Notes: a model not told the origin generated them from the letters alone. A stretch of DNA of 64,000 bases from Nocardioides daejeonensis (GCF_003194585.1 NZ_QHKZ01000004.1:248001-312000), one strand, 5' to 3'. Positions 27,555-36,029 are shown, numbered from the stretch's first letter. Made by a program: numbers and translations.

Positions 27555-28973
27555 TCACACGTCGCCGGTGGTGTCGACCACCGTGTCCGTGGGTGTGACC
27601 TGATTCTGGGCACTGACAGCGGGACGATGATCCGGCTCGTCCTGCGAGGAGTAGTCCGTGGATGAGAGCGACGAAGGAATCTCCGTATCGATACCCTTCG
27701 CATCCGAGTCGATGGGCCTGAGCCTAGGTGGCGCTGCCGACCATCCCCGAAGTGATCCGAGGACATCGACGTAGAAGGTGTCGATCGAGTCGAGTACCGA
27801 ATCGATGAAGGCTCCGCGGCCCCGCCCCCGCTTTGATCCCAAGGTGCTGGTCGCGGCGATGCGGAACGTCTTGATCTCTCGACCCGAGTCATCAACCAGG
27901 CTGCGCGGGTCCTCTCTTACTGCGCTGAGAAGCTCCGCGGCCGCTGAGCCGCGTCCGCGCACAACGAACGATTCGACACGGATGGAGTCCGGTGTTGTCT
28001 TGAGTTGGCGGACCAACCAGTTCACGCGCGTGGTGGGGCGGCCTTCGCGAGGCGCGTCGACATCGACGTGGCAGGTCACCTGTGACGCCCGGAGGTCGGC
28101 TGTGACAACGATGTCGCCGACCGTGTCGGGAACTCGAATGGATCCTGAGAGGACACCGTTCTGACACAGGCTTGCTGTCAGGCCTTGCGCCCGCAACGCC
28201 GGGTCGGCCAACTCCTTTCTGCTGAGGGCGGGCATGACCTCGGTTCCGAGTTGCCGGCCGAGTTGCAGGCTGGCGAATCGGAGAAGGGCATCGAAGCGCG
28301 CTACGACCTCGGCAATGCCCTTGTCGGTCGGTCGTAGGGTGCCGGCTGTAACGGCGTCTCGCACCGATACCCAGGACTCGCCCATGTCATCGAACTCAAG
28401 GGCACCTGACTTCCTGTGCTCGAGGTAGCGAATGAGTTCGCCGAGAATCCATGCCTGGTCTGGGTCGGCTACGCCGCGGAACTCCTTTTGCATCACGGCA
28501 TCCGCGAGGATGCGCGACCACGACACATGGTGGAGGTCGACCTTCCTCAGCTTTCGCTTGTCGACCTTGGTTGGGTGCTGTCCTGGCAGCGCAGGGATCT
28601 CGTTGGAGATCGTGATGACCGCGTCGAAGCTCTGCTCACGGGCGATGTCGAGATATGACTCGATCTGCTCGGGAGTCAGCTTGTTCGAGCCAGTCTTGAC
28701 CTCGACGAGAGCGGTCCAGGTCTTCGATCCCCGAGACACCTTGATGAGCCCATCGGGGTACAGCCGACGCTCGCCGAGGATGAATGGCACTTCGATGTAG
28801 CACTCCATGGAGCCGGCGGGCGCCCCGAACGGCTTGACGAAACCGCGGCCGAACTCTTTGACGGCGCCCAGCACCGCTAAGAGAGCAGAAGTGGCCCTCC
28901 GCTCCTGCTCCTCCGCCCCGTTGATACCGGAGGTAGGAATCAGTCGGGCTTCGTGCCAGGACTCCTCGCTCAT
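27555..28973 (-). CDS. PD-(D/E)XK nuclease-like protein
   Basis: This 472-residue protein is not a named family to me. Its N-terminal 150 residues hold a restriction-endonuclease-like core: D74 in YPDGLI, E91-x-K93 in ALVEVKTG, and a glutamine in LTPEQIESYLDIA, followed by DAVITISNE. That order matches PD-(D/E)XK enzymes. The middle and C-terminal parts (FRIAATSTLGSKRGRGRG, and an acidic/serine tail) are unassigned. It is divergent from the MazG-like/GIY-YIG gene pair and of lower GC than the core genome. A DNA-cleaving or repair-like defence role is inferred. Confidence 0.7.
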   Translation of the reverse strand: MSEESWHEARLIPTSGINGAEEQERRATSALLAVLGAVKEFGRGFVKPFGAPAGSMECYIEVPFILGERRLYPDGLIKVSRGSKTWTALVEVKTGSNKLTPEQIESYLDIAREQSFDAVITISNEIPALPGQHPTKVDKRKLRKVDLHHVSWSRILADAVMQKEFRGVADPDQAWILGELIRYLEHRKSGALEFDDMGESWVSVRDAVTAGTLRPTDKGIAEVVARFDALLRFASLQLGRQLGTEVMPALSRKELADPALRAQGLTASLCQNGVLSGSIRVPDTVGDIVVTADLRASQVTCHVDVDAPREGRPTTRVNWLVRQLKTTPDSIRVESFVVRGRGSAAAELLSAVREDPRSLVDDSGREIKTFRIAATSTLGSKRGRGRGAFIDSVLDSIDTFYVDVLGSLRGWSAAPPRLRPIDSDAKGIDTEIPSSLSSTDYSSQDEPDHRPAVSAQNQVTPTDTVVDTTGDV

Positions 28974-29157
28974 CTCACGCTCCCCGTGGTCCGCTGCGTA
29001 CACGACGGTTGATACTCGCCGAGGCTAGCCGCGGTCGTCGTCCGAAGGGCCGAAACGAGGATGTTCGCGCTGATCCTCGGGTGCCTGTGCGCTTCTACGC
29101 CGTTTTCAGGCGGAGTTCTGACGCCACGCGACGAGCGCTCCGTCTACTGTTCTGCGC

Positions 29158-29484
29158 ATGGCTTCCGACGTCGTTCTCCAAGCGTTGCGGCAGTTCGTGG
29201 CTGAACGCGATTGGGCGCAGTTCCACGCTCCGGCCAACCTCGCCAAGTCCATCAGTATCGAGGCCGGAGAGTTGCTGGAGTGCTTCCAGTGGTCCGACGA
29301 CGGCGATGCCCCCCGGGTGCAGGAAGAACTGGCCGATGTCCTTACCTATTGCCTCCTGCTGGCAGACAAACTGGACGTGGATGCCGACGAGATCGTGATG
29401 CAGAAGCTTGCGACGACGAAGTCGAAGTACCCGGCAGAGAAGGCGCGTGGTCGGAGCACCAAATATGACCAGCTTCCGGATTGA
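29158..29484 (+). CDS. MazG-like nucleotide pyrophosphohydrolase
   Basis: This 108-residue all-alpha protein has the MazG/dCTPase pattern of paired acidic helices: SISIEAGELLECFQW (E-x2-E-type) at about 38-52 and VQEELADVLTYCLLLADKL (EExxD) at about 63-81. It would hydrolyse a (d)NTP or altered nucleotide to the monophosphate. Its last 20 bases overlap the start of the GIY-YIG/DUF2075 gene, so both act as one unit. In mobile contexts such enzymes have been linked to nucleotide-pool stress or phage defence. Confidence 0.87.
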   Translation: MASDVVLQALRQFVAERDWAQFHAPANLAKSISIEAGELLECFQWSDDGDAPRVQEELADVLTYCLLLADKLDVDADEIVMQKLATTKSKYPAEKARGRSTKYDQLPD

Positions 29485-31180
29485 GTCACTCCGGCTGGAG
29501 CGCGGCGAGGTGGGTTCGTGGAGTCGACTTCATGAACAGCATCGCGACTGGCCGGTGGTCTACACGCTCAACGACGACGCTGAGCTCTACGTCGGTGAGT
29601 CGGTCGATGCGACCTCGCGCTTGCGTCAGCACCTGGATGGCGTGAAGAAGGCGCACCTAGGTGAGGCTCGGGTCATCATCGATGACTCCTTCAACAAGTC
29701 GGCATGCCTGGACCTGGAGTCCTACCTGATCGGATTGTTCGCGGGGGAGGGGCGCTACAAGGTGCTCAACATCCAGACCAGCGGCGGGTCCGGCAACTAC
29801 TACCAGCGTGAGAACTACCGCGAGCGCTTCCGGGAGATCTTCGAGAAGCTGCGCGCCGAAGGTCTCTTCGCCACGACGATCGAGCAGATCGAGAACTCTG
29901 ATCTCTACAAGCTGTCACCGTTCAAGACGTTGACCGACGAGCAGGGCGATGCTGTCATCGCGATCGTCCAGAGTCTCCTCGAGGACCTTCGGCAAGGTCC
30001 CGGAGGCACCCTGGTGATCGAGGGTGGTCCGGGAACGGGCAAGACCGTTGTGGCCGTCTTCCTGACCAAGCTGCTTGCCGACTTGGGCGCGTGGGACGGT
30101 GAGCAACTGGAGAACGAGTCGGTCCTTGCCGGGCTCTTCACGACTGAGAACTCCGCAACGCTTCGTGGGCTGCGAGTGGGCGTTGTCGTGCCGCAGCAGT
30201 CCCTTCGATCCTCGATCCAGGCCGTCTTTGCGCGCACGCCCGGGCTCGGCGGCGTACGAGTGATGTCGCCGTTCGATGTGGGCAAGAGCGACCAGACCTG
30301 GGATCTGCTGATCGTCGACGAGGCGCATCGGCTCAACCAGCGTTCGAACCAGACGTCAGCCCAGAAGAACCGCGAGTTCAAGGAGATCAACGAGAAGCTC
30401 TTCGGGTTCGACGACCCGAGCAAGAACCAGTGGGACTGGGTTCGGGAGATGAGCCACCAGCAGTTGCTGTTGATCGACATCCTGCAACGGGTACGCCCAG
30501 CCGATCTGTCGCCGGTTGTGCTGGCCGACCTCGTCTCCGGCGCCGAAGCACGTGGCCGGCTGCACGTGCTCACCTCGCAACTGCGCATGCGGGCAGGTGA
30601 AGACTACGTCGAATACGTCCGGCGGGTCCTCGGGCCGGAGCCGCCTCAGCGTCGCCTTGATTTCGGTGAGTACGACGTCCGGTTCTTCGACAGCGTCGCC
30701 GAGATGCAGGCGGCGATTGTTGAGCGCGACTTTGAGACGGGGCTGGCGCGCCTGATTGCTGGCTATGCCTGGCCCTGGAACAGCAAGAAGGACAAGAGCC
30801 GGGTCGACATCACCGTCGAGGATGAGGGTCTCGGCCTGCGTTGGAACAGCAAGGTGGTCGACTGGGTCGACTCGCCCAACTCCCTGGCTGAGGTCGGCTC
30901 GATCCACACGATCCAGGGCTATGACCTCAACTACGCTGGCGTGATCATCGGACGAGACCTCCGGCTCGACCCCGCAACGGGCAGCCTGGTCTTCGACCGC
31001 AAGCACTACTTCGACACGAAGGGTAAGCAGAACAACCCCGGGCAGAAGCTCACCGACGACGACCTGCTTGCCTACGTGGTGAACATCTACCGTGTGCTTC
31101 TCACTCGCGGGATCCGCGGCACGTATCTCTATGTCGTAGACCGCCCGCTTCGTGAGTACCTGCGCAACTACTTCGTGTGA
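29465..31180 (+). CDS. GIY-YIG nuclease fused to DUF2075 helicase-like ATPase
   Basis: This 571-residue protein has an N-terminal GIY-YIG nuclease (about 28-115): VVYTL, YVGES at 42-46, arginines in SRLRQH, catalytic-type glutamate in CLDLESYLIGLF and LNIQTSG. A superfamily 1/2-like ATPase follows: Walker A GGPGTGKT at 187-194, Walker B LLIVDEAHRL at 281-290, and a late motif HTIQGYDLNYAGVIIGRDL as in DUF2075 proteins. It looks like a DNA-translocating nuclease. The overlap with the MazG-like gene indicates an operon. No named system known to me has this exact pairing. Confidence 0.87.
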   Translation: MTSFRIESLRLERGEVGSWSRLHEQHRDWPVVYTLNDDAELYVGESVDATSRLRQHLDGVKKAHLGEARVIIDDSFNKSACLDLESYLIGLFAGEGRYKVLNIQTSGGSGNYYQRENYRERFREIFEKLRAEGLFATTIEQIENSDLYKLSPFKTLTDEQGDAVIAIVQSLLEDLRQGPGGTLVIEGGPGTGKTVVAVFLTKLLADLGAWDGEQLENESVLAGLFTTENSATLRGLRVGVVVPQQSLRSSIQAVFARTPGLGGVRVMSPFDVGKSDQTWDLLIVDEAHRLNQRSNQTSAQKNREFKEINEKLFGFDDPSKNQWDWVREMSHQQLLLIDILQRVRPADLSPVVLADLVSGAEARGRLHVLTSQLRMRAGEDYVEYVRRVLGPEPPQRRLDFGEYDVRFFDSVAEMQAAIVERDFETGLARLIAGYAWPWNSKKDKSRVDITVEDEGLGLRWNSKVVDWVDSPNSLAEVGSIHTIQGYDLNYAGVIIGRDLRLDPATGSLVFDRKHYFDTKGKQNNPGQKLTDDDLLAYVVNIYRVLLTRGIRGTYLYVVDRPLREYLRNYFV

Positions 31181-31293
31181 CTTCTCCCAGACTCGACCGA
31201 CACACCTCGCCTTTGGGCAGTGACGTTGCCAGCAATCGCTGCGCCAAGGGCCGGCACTGTGAGGAGGTTGGTCCGGCGGCTATCTGAGAACGG

Positions 31294-31851
31294 TCAACCG
31301 ATCGACATGGATTTGTACCAGTCCTGGTAGGTGCCTGGCGGAAGGCCGCGAGGCTCCCAGCCGGCACGACTCACCATGCGCTGGCTGGGTTCGTTGCGGT
31401 CATGGATCCGCCCGGTCAGCACCACCTGCGCGCAGCCCGCCGTGGCGTGCTTGAGGGTCGCGGCTTCTGCCTCGGCAAGGAGGGCATCCGCGAGCTTGCC
31501 ACCCTGACCTCGCGCGTCGAGCGAGACGGCAGCCACCGCGTGGTGCGCAATGAGGAGGTCGCCCTCTGTCTCGAACTGCAGGTGTGCTGCGGCGTGGACC
31601 TCGCCCGCGCTGCATGCCAGCAAGGCCACGTCGCCGGGGCGCAGGGTTTGTGAGAGGCGACGCAGTAGGGTCTGCGCTTCTCGCTCCCAGGGCCGGGGAT
31701 GCGGCAGCTTCCGGTGGCCCGCGGTGCGTGGGTGTTCGGTTGTGCAGGTGAAAGCTTCGAGACGCCGCGCGTCCGTGCGTGTCGTGATCAGCTCCCACGA
31801 CAAATGCCTCGCGTTCAACGCTCGGTGGAGCCCGCGACGATGGAGCGCCAT
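31294..31851 (-). CDS. GNAT-family acetyltransferase
   Basis: This 185-residue protein shows the GNAT core: GDLLIAHHAVAAVSLDARGQGGKLADALL (motif A, with the R/Q-G-x-G-type loop ARGQGGKL) and a C-terminal MVSRAGWEPRG. It overlaps the end of the XRE-ImmA/IrrE gene by 37 bases and is probably co-transcribed from the palindromic promoter there. Substrate unknown. An antitoxin-like or stress role is conceivable but unproven. Confidence 0.75.
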   Translation of the reverse strand: MALHRRGLHRALNARHLSWELITTRTDARRLEAFTCTTEHPRTAGHRKLPHPRPWEREAQTLLRRLSQTLRPGDVALLACSAGEVHAAAHLQFETEGDLLIAHHAVAAVSLDARGQGGKLADALLAEAEAATLKHATAGCAQVVLTGRIHDRNEPSQRMVSRAGWEPRGLPPGTYQDWYKSMSIG

Positions 31852-32960
31852 TCGGCAGCGGTCGGCCGATCGGCCGTGATCCGAGCCAGAATTACCGCCG
31901 CGTCCTCGTCGATGGGCTCTGGGAACTCCAGGTCATCGACCGGGACCTCGAGTGCCCACGCGAGCAGGACCGGCGACGCTGCTCCGCGTTCGGTCTGGTC
32001 CTGAAGCGCGGAGAGCAGCGACAGCGGGAACCGGCGAGCCGAGGAAGCCTGCTCGCGTTCCATGATCGGGTCGTGCTTTTCTCCCGAGGGGAGAGCGTGC
32101 AGGTTGTCGCGCAGCAGCCGCGGCGTGGTGAGCAGGAGTGCTTCGCCGACCTCGAGCGCGGGCCGCAGTCCCGCGGTGCGGAGTTGGTTCCTGATCGCCT
32201 CGGTCGAGACTCCGAGCTCCCAGATCATGGCGGCCACTGCCGTTGCGTCGGTCGCGTTGGCGATCCGGTGGAGCGCTGCACTAGGGAGCAGGAGATCGGC
32301 CGCGAACCGATCTGCCTCCTTCTCCTCACGCTGGACCGGCTGGCGCCCATCGCGTGGTGAATGGTGGTCGAGCGCGAGATGGCCGAGTTCGTGGGCCAAT
32401 GACCAGTTGCTGCGGAACCAGCTCGACTGCGTCGCCAGCACGACGACTCCGCGTTCGCCGATGCGCAGGGAGTAGTCGGTCTTCAGCCCGGGGATGCGGA
32501 TCACGTCGATGCCGAGCCGCGTCTCGGAGGTGTCGGCGAACTCGCGCACGAAGGAGGAGCCGAGTAGTCCGCGAAGCTCTCCAGGGGAGGCGGGCAGCTT
32601 GGAGGACGCCGGGGGACCCTGGGGGAAAGCGGCGCGATAGACGGCAACGATCTGGTCGAGAATCGCCTGGTCGTCGGTGCGGCCGTCGTTCACGCGCTCT
32701 CGCCGCTGCGCGTCCCACGAGTGCCGGGCGGCGACCGAGACCTTGAGCGGGTCGGCCTGGCCGGTGATGAGCCAGTGGGTGTCGACGCCCAGGACCGAGG
32801 CGATCGCCGCCACCTCGACGGCGGAGAGTCCGCGCTGGCCGTTGAGTGCCCGCGACAGAGCGTCGGGTGTCATGCCCACCTGCTGAGCTAGCGCCCGCTG
32901 GCTCAGGCCGTGCGGCATCCCGCGCCGGATGCGGCGACCCACGTCGGTCATCGACTCCAT
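31815..32960 (-). CDS. XRE regulator fused to ImmA/IrrE zinc peptidase
   Basis: This 381-residue protein couples an N-terminal XRE helix-turn-helix (about 18-66, LSQRALAQQVGMTPDALSRAL) to an ImmA/IrrE-type metallopeptidase with HELGH at 190-194 and the downstream EADRFAADLLLPS. Relatives cleave a repressor on DNA damage or phage infection. Start choice: the ATG at 32960 has AGGA eight bases upstream; a longer GTG start lies at 32978. The promoter holds a perfect 19-bp palindrome, so it is likely autoregulated. The GNAT gene follows in the same direction. Confidence 0.88.
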   Translation of the reverse strand: MESMTDVGRRIRRGMPHGLSQRALAQQVGMTPDALSRALNGQRGLSAVEVAAIASVLGVDTHWLITGQADPLKVSVAARHSWDAQRRERVNDGRTDDQAILDQIVAVYRAAFPQGPPASSKLPASPGELRGLLGSSFVREFADTSETRLGIDVIRIPGLKTDYSLRIGERGVVVLATQSSWFRSNWSLAHELGHLALDHHSPRDGRQPVQREEKEADRFAADLLLPSAALHRIANATDATAVAAMIWELGVSTEAIRNQLRTAGLRPALEVGEALLLTTPRLLRDNLHALPSGEKHDPIMEREQASSARRFPLSLLSALQDQTERGAASPVLLAWALEVPVDDLEFPEPIDEDAAVILARITADRPTAAEWRSIVAGSTER

Positions 32961-32981
32961 GCTTTCGATCCTATCCACGGT

Positions 32982-33000
32982 CGTTGGGAATTTCCCAACG
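32982..33000. promoter_or_regulatory. Perfect 19-bp palindrome, operator of the XRE gene
   Basis: CGTTGGGAA and TTCCCAACG meet at a single central T, 21 bp before the XRE-ImmA/IrrE start. This is the size expected for an XRE homodimer site. Confidence 0.65.
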
Positions 33001-33073
33001 GCTCAGTGTGTCAACAGGGTCCGACATTAATGATGGGTGTGGGCGAGGGGCAGAACCCCTCGCCCACACCCGG

Positions 33074-33437
33074 TCACCAACCCCAGTGCCGACGCTGGGC
33101 GCTGATCGCCCACCTGGAGATCGCCTCGCGGTCGGCGTACTCCGGCAGGGGCGTACGTCCCTCGTTGAGGAGCGCGCGCACCTCGACTTCGAGCCGAGCG
33201 ATCTCGGCGGAGACCTCCGCCTTCGACACTTCACCCCGCTTCACCGCGAGGACCCGCTGACGGTGTTCGTAGGGCAGCGGCAGCGTGAGGTGGCCGGTCG
33301 CCGCGATCTCGTGACCCTGATGGGCAAGACGCAGTGCATGGCTGCCGTACTTCACGTCCCAGCCGTACTTCGCGATCAGCTCGGGGCGGTTCGGCACGTG
33401 CGGGGTCGCCGTACTCGACGTTGGGTGCGGTGCTCAT
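33074..33437 (-). pseudogene. Frameshifted nucleotidyltransferase C-terminal-like gene
   Basis: A strong ribosome-binding site (AAGGAAGG) and ATG at 33437 begin MSTAPNVEYGDP. At the CCCC run near 33402-33405 the conserved frame shifts by one base to PNRPELIAKYGWDVKYGSHA and continues as HALRLAHQGHEIAATGHLTL, LPYEHRQRVLAVKRG, ending in RRHWGW. The conserved part resembles the C-terminal domain of RlaP-type predicted nucleotidyltransferases, common in actinobacteriophages. The catalytic N-terminal domain is absent. It lies beside two tRNA genes, like a phage remnant. Confidence 0.6.
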
Positions 33438-33458
33438 GACTTCCTTCCTTGGTGTGGG

Positions 33459-33540
33459 GTGACCGGCGGGAGTCGAACCCGCTCCACCCGTGAGGGAACC
33501 TGGGCCACAACCAGGCGAGCCGCCGTTGCTCATCGGTCAC
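33459..33540 (-). tRNA. tRNA-His (GTG anticodon), unusual variable arm
   Basis: The minus strand folds into a 7-bp acceptor (GTGACCG/CGGTCAC), a D arm, an anticodon arm CCTGG-TTGTGGC-CCAGG with anticodon GTG and a T arm GCGGG-TTCGACT-CCCGC. The variable region is 16 nt and can form a small stem, which is not normal for tRNA-His. The -1/73 arrangement is also ambiguous. The gene is adjacent to another tRNA and a phage-like gene. Confidence 0.75.
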
Positions 33541-33542
33541 AG

Positions 33543-33614
33543 TGCCCTCGGGAAGAGTCGAACTTCCGTCTCCGGTTTCGTAGACCGGCGTCGTATCCGT
33601 TGGACCACGAGGGC
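33543..33614 (-). tRNA. tRNA-Arg (ACG anticodon)
   Basis: The 72-nt minus-strand gene has a 7-bp acceptor (GCCCTCG/CGAGGGC), discriminator A, anticodon stem CCGGT/ACCGG with loop CTACGAA (anticodon ACG) and T arm GGAAG-TTCGACT-CTTCC. It is only two bases from the tRNA-His gene. No CCA is encoded. Confidence 0.88.
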
Positions 33615-33912
33615 AGGAGGATGCGCGCAATCCCAGGGATGCGCGCGGCGATCAGCGCAACGTCAGTGTGCGTCTGCGGATCGCAGATAGGCCGGGCACG
33701 CAGTCACGAACCGCGTACCGGCGCCACCGCGCGGGTGTCGGTATGCGTGCTGGGTGATCGTCACTGCCCTGTCCCTGTCCACTGCCCGGCCCGGTCGCCG
33801 GAGTCGCCTACCGTACGGCGCCCGCTGGTCGGGGTGCCAGTCGTTTTTGGTTGCGCGCGTGTGGCTCTCTCGGGTCATGTCGCGCTCGGTGTGGTCGTGT
33901 CAGGCTCCCGCT
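33615..33912. other. Intergenic stretch without a convincing gene
   Basis: About 300 bases between the tRNA-Arg gene and the GyrA-like frame. A minus-strand frame of 71 codons (33663-33878) exists but has no recognisable motif or ribosome-binding site. It may hold the promoter for the tRNAs. Confidence 0.4.
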
Positions 33913-34250
33913 ATGGACGACGAACCGGAGTACGGGCCGGTAGAGATGCTCCGGAGCGCGCGCCTGCATCTGGAGATCTACGACGGCTTCGTTGCACTTT
34001 TCGACAGCCCACACGCCATGCTGGACGTAGTCCTCGGCGCAGAGGAAATTGAGCACGCCATGCAGTTGCTCTGCGACAACTTCGACATCAACCTGACTCA
34101 AGCCGACGCTGTGCTGTCTTCGCCGTTCTCCGCCTGACGACTCGCCGCCGCAAAGTTGTTCACCAGAGTCGAGCTGCGACCCTCGCTAATATCGCCGAGT
34201 TTGAGGCAGAGCTGGCTGTATCCGGAGGGGAGCCAACGGCGGGTCCCTGA
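33913..34250 (+). pseudogene. Frameshifted GyrA-helix-like small gene
   Basis: An ATG at 33913 starts MDDEPEYGPVEMLRSARLHL, followed by YDGFVALFDSPHAMLDVVLG and FDINLTQADAVLSSPF, then a stop at 34135. One missing base near 34130 opens a frame that continues LRLTTRRRKVVHQSR and ANIAEFEAEL to a stop at 34248-34250. The joined product of about 112 residues matches the helical dimer/coiled-coil region of gyrase subunit A (the QADAVL.(..)LRLT pattern). It is either an indel artefact or a recent pseudogene. A 74-residue truncated product is possible as read. Confidence 0.55.
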
Positions 34251-34384
34251 CGTGTTCAGGACCGCGAGGCTCTGGCTGGATGTGTGTTGCCCGCGGCGGG
34301 ATGACGCGCCTCAGGTCCTAGGGAACTGCAGCGTCGCCGAGTTCCTCGCGCCACTGACGTCTGATGAGCCCCACAGTTCTGGGT

Positions 34385-34891
34385 TTAGCGAACCGCTTGG
34401 CGGAGGAGCGTCCACCAGCGGAGCTTGTCGACGTATGTCATCGTGGCGTGTGCACTGCTGCTGTTTGGCACGACGAAGACCCGACTGGGACCTATGTCCC
34501 AAGGCTGCTCACCAAGAACCACGTCCTTGGGTCGGCTAGCGCCGAGTTGCCTAGCCGCCGCTCGACCCGCGTTCAGGCCATTGAAAGCGACCCACTGCGG
34601 TGCAGCTGCGATGAGGTGGGCAGCCACCTCGTTCGCACCCCCAAAGTCCAGCCCACGGTCGTGACTCTGGGCGATGCCCTTTACAAGGTCAGTTATGCCG
34701 ATGCCGTATGAGGGCAGCGAGGCGTCTTCTTCAGGGGCAAGACGGATAGGGGTGAAGCCAGCCTCGTGCAAAAGTTGCCAGAACCGGTTGCCCCTACCCG
34801 AGTAGTAATGCCCGCGCTCGGCTGATGCTGTCGCCACTGCGGTTCCGCAGAAGACCACGCTCAGTCCTGAGCGAAGAAGATCGGGAAGCAC
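34385..34891 (-). CDS. Mismatch-specific G/U-type DNA glycosylase (Mug family)
   Basis: This 168-residue protein fits the MUG/TDG branch of uracil-DNA glycosylases: VVFCGTAVATASAERGHYYS at about 12-31, GRGNRFWQLLHEAGFTP, and YGIGITDLV near 63. The NP/NS active-site loop is modified (CGTAVATA replaces the GINPG of E. coli Mug), as in several actinobacterial homologues. VVPNSSSAHA near 140 is the second conserved motif. It removes mismatched or damaged uracil or ethenocytosine from DNA. It lies within the island beside the frameshifted GyrA-like gene. Confidence 0.86.
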   Translation of the reverse strand: MLPDLLRSGLSVVFCGTAVATASAERGHYYSGRGNRFWQLLHEAGFTPIRLAPEEDASLPSYGIGITDLVKGIAQSHDRGLDFGGANEVAAHLIAAAPQWVAFNGLNAGRAAARQLGASRPKDVVLGEQPWDIGPSRVFVVPNSSSAHATMTYVDKLRWWTLLRQAVR

Positions 34892-35045
34892 TCGGCCATT
34901 GTTGCCGAGGCCACGCTCGGCGCGGCCCGCGCTCTATGCGGCGGAGTGGGCTAGGAGGCCCTGTTCGCGCGGTGCCTTTGCACCCGCGCCTCACCGGTGC
35001 TCTCCAGATGATCGGGTGCAGCAGATGACAGTGCCTGGTGACCTG

Positions 35046-36029
35046 TCAGCATCCGGCCCGATAGTCGCTGAGATGGACGGTTGGGGCGCCAGGAGGCCCA
35101 AACTTGCTGTCCGGTGCGGCCTTCGCGACCAGATCGCGGACTAGCTGCTCATCGGTGGTGCCGGTACGAACTCTCACGTGTATCCCGCCAGCCAGCCTGT
35201 GTGCCGGCCCGACTTGGAAGCCGCGCCGTACGAGTCGTCGCTGTAGCCGGTGCAGTTGCTTGTCAGGGGCGATCACATGCATGAAGGTCTGCTGTGAGGC
35301 TCCCTCGCCAGCCGGCCTAGCGAGACGAGTATGTGAGATTCGGCGCCATCGAACGGCCACGGCACCGATCACAGAATCGGTTCGGACCGCGTAGCGTCGA
35401 GCTACATCTGCGAACGTCCGCGGTCCAGGTTGTTCAGTCAATGCCTCCAACGCAGAGCGCTGCCGTTTCTGCTCCTGAACAAGCCGGTCCGTTGAAGCCT
35501 TGATCTCCTTGGCGATGTCGCGGAGTGAGCCGTCGTGGCGCGCCACGGATTCCCTGAAACTCTCGAAATCGATCGTGAACTGTGACGTCGCGGTCGGACC
35601 AGCGGGACCAACGCAGTCGATCGTGACCGTGTGCGCCAGCGGCGACGGGAGGTTGACCAGATCGGCCGCGTTCCCCAGTGTCCAGGCGTACTCGCGACCG
35701 GGCGCGACAGATGGCAGACCTCGCTCAAGTCGCTCGTGCATACGCTGGACGTAGCGCGCCTCCCTCGTGGCCGTCTGCGGGAACGGTGGGTCGACGGTGA
35801 CGACTACGTTCCGCGCGACAGTCGGGCCCGAATTTCCAATGGCAAACTCCAAGTTCCAACCGTTGGCAGTTTGGACTCGGACATCGGCCCAAATGTAGGG
35901 GGCTGCCGCAGCTGCGGCGATCTCTCGTTGCAGGATCGTCTGCTTCTTCATCTCCCGCACTTGGAACCAGATGAAGAGCGCCGAGGCAAGAGTCGCTGCG
36001 GCCGCCGCTGCGGCAATCGTTGTCCCCAT
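35046..36029 (-). CDS. Membrane-anchored protein of unknown function
   Basis: This 327-residue protein has a single N-terminal membrane helix (about 3-22, TTIAAAAAAATLASALFIWF) followed by a basic segment (QVREMKKQTILQREI) that may sit at the membrane. Then comes a beta-rich domain (about 45-150; NLEFAIGNSGPTVARNVVVTV resembles immunoglobulin-like folds of island membrane proteins), a helical stretch and a C-terminal basic region. No family is recognised. It is of lower GC than the core genes. Confidence 0.6.
   Translation of the reverse strand: MGTTIAAAAAAATLASALFIWFQVREMKKQTILQREIAAAAAAPYIWADVRVQTANGWNLEFAIGNSGPTVARNVVVTVDPPFPQTATREARYVQRMHERLERGLPSVAPGREYAWTLGNAADLVNLPSPLAHTVTIDCVGPAGPTATSQFTIDFESFRESVARHDGSLRDIAKEIKASTDRLVQEQKRQRSALEALTEQPGPRTFADVARRYAVRTDSVIGAVAVRWRRISHTRLARPAGEGASQQTFMHVIAPDKQLHRLQRRLVRRGFQVGPAHRLAGGIHVRVRTGTTDEQLVRDLVAKAAPDSKFGPPGAPTVHLSDYRAGC

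Noticed and set aside
33663..33878. A 71-residue minus-strand frame near the tRNAs
   Set aside because: It lacks a ribosome-binding site and recognisable sequence pattern, and overlaps no conserved region.
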